Below are positions 37,996 to 38,325 of a stretch of 38,325 nucleotides of DNA, piece by piece. A program made the translations under genes and the position numbers. Position 1 is the first letter of the stretch. Every line of letters starts with the position of its first letter. The stretch is from Aphodosoma sp045631465. GTDB taxonomy: Bacteria > Bacteroidota > Bacteroidia > Bacteroidales > Paludibacteraceae. The notes under the pieces were generated by a model that searched no databases, was not told the origin of the DNA, and worked only from the letters and a program-made list of their open reading frames with translations. The stretch spans positions 1 through 38,325 of the forward strand of contig JAZQUV010000027.1 in assembly GCA_045631465.1 (NCBI GenBank), given 5' to 3'.

Positions 37996-38027
37996 GCAAA
38001 TCTCTGCAACATGTTGCAGAGATTTGC
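37996..38027. repeat. 32-bp perfect palindrome
   Basis: GCAAATCTCTGCAACA is followed without spacer by its exact complement, ending at 38027, 4 bases after the AAA+ stop codon. As RNA it would form a long hairpin, but no T-run follows, so it is not a standard terminator. Its right arm supplies the TTTG of the promoter listed next. Confidence 0.9.
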
Positions 38028-38054
38028 AAATATATTTGAAATTGATTAAATTTG
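38023..38054 (+). promoter_or_regulatory. promoter before the 32-residue gene
   Basis: TTTG at 38023-38026 (inside the palindrome), 20 bp, TAAATTTG at 38047-38054. Confidence 0.5.
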
Positions 38055-38131
38055 CAAGGTTTTGTAGTGTGATTTTAGTTTTCGGAAGGTATTTGGAAAA
38101 TGTGTTATATAATTAACTAATTTAGAGTGTT

Positions 38132-38230
38132 ATGAAAAAGATAATTTATTTGTTTTTAGTATTATTAACCTGCAGTTTTGTGGTATTATTTTTGGTTCAA
38201 GACAACTTTAGCGGAAAAATTCGCTTGTAA
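38132..38230 (+). CDS. 32-residue hydrophobic peptide
   Basis: MKKIIYLFLVLLTCSFVVLF followed by a short polar tail (VQDNFSGKIRL). It looks like a signal-anchor or a tiny lipoprotein precursor (LLTCS could be a lipobox, leaving an 18- to 19-residue lipopeptide). A promoter with good spacing lies 78 bases upstream. The last 11 codons belong to a 34-bp sequence repeated 84 bp further on. It is too short for homology; it could be a type I toxin-like or inner membrane peptide, or chance. Confidence 0.4.
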   Translation: MKKIIYLFLVLLTCSFVVLFLVQDNFSGKIRL

Positions 38231-38231
38231 C
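38198..38231. repeat. 34-bp direct repeat, first copy
   Basis: Begins CAAGACAACTTTA and ends CTTGTAAC. It matches 38282-38315 at about 27 of 34 positions with identical ends and a variable middle. CAAG and CTTG at the ends are complementary. Confidence 0.7.
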
Positions 38232-38281
38232 TAATTGTCTTATAGTTTATTATTAAGTTTTTTTTGTGCTGCAGATTTTCA

Positions 38282-38315
38282 CAAGACAACTTTACGTAAA
38301 AAATAGACTTGTAAC
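38282..38315. repeat. 34-bp direct repeat, second copy
   Basis: Same ends as the first copy, 84 bp downstream. CTGCAG precedes both copies at different distances, suggesting a duplication with a deletion. The window stops 10 bases later, so further copies cannot be seen. Confidence 0.7.
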
Positions 38316-38325
38316 AATCTGAATT

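Noticed and set aside
38198..38315. Possible CRISPR array at the window end
   Set aside because: Only two copies, about 79% identical with a variable centre, and no cas gene; CRISPR repeats should be nearly identical.

Overview
The window reads as chromosomal DNA of a Bacteroidetes bacterium, most likely an uncultured gut-type member of the Bacteroidales. Many promoters match the Bacteroidetes -33/-7 pattern (TTTG, 19-20 bp, TAnnTTTG), Shine-Dalgarno sites are mostly absent, and the gene families are typical of the group: a FISUMP-like exported protein, fused FeoA-FeoB, BspA-like LRR protein, DUF3109, DUF5020 and a GxxExxY protein. No phage, IS element, CRISPR array or rRNA was seen.

Layout. 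0.2-4.0 kb (+): exported FISUMP-like protein, then a FeoA-FeoB ferrous iron transporter whose soluble loops carry repeat DNA. 4.1-6.2 kb (-): a run of small or shortened genes (WYL tail, GyrA-like fragment, frameshifted Cys-rich gene, zinc metallopeptidase, AraC-type HTH tail) plus a stray + strand C-terminus. 6.3-8.2 kb (-): highly expressed tryptophanase and thioredoxin, each with its own terminator. 8.3-18.2 kb (-): an apparent operon of LysM/transglycosylase-like protein, two SGNH esterases and an MBOAT acyltransferase, followed by dnaE. This looks like a system for O-acetylating peptidoglycan or a surface glycan. 18.4-21.3 kb (+): outer membrane barrel protein, beta-helix lipoprotein and GIY-YIG protein. 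21.4-24.5 kb (-): tRNA-Phe, then the FAD dehydrogenase - ComF - acyltransferase operon. 24.6-28.5 kb (+): DUF3109, MntP, FemAB-like protein and LRR protein. 28.6-33.4 kb (-): aspS, gltX, GxxExxY, prmA. 33.9-35.3 kb (-): HepT/MntA toxin-antitoxin pair and a DUF5020 protein. 35.5-38.2 kb (+): CruF-like membrane protein, AAA+ ATPase and a 32-residue membrane peptide.

The most striking feature is the repeat content. Short tandem arrays with a constant 7-base unit but different unit sequences sit on or against stop codons (feoAB, both SGNH genes, more weakly the FAD dehydrogenase and gltX), in one divergent promoter, and three times inside feoAB. A second family, made of degenerate octamers (GACAnGAA) often arranged as inverted arms, fills five gaps between 25.2 and 31.6 kb. 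Perfect palindromes and a 74-bp G-rich repeat present at both ends of the window add further layers. Identifications rest on reading the translated sequence by eye; no database search was possible.
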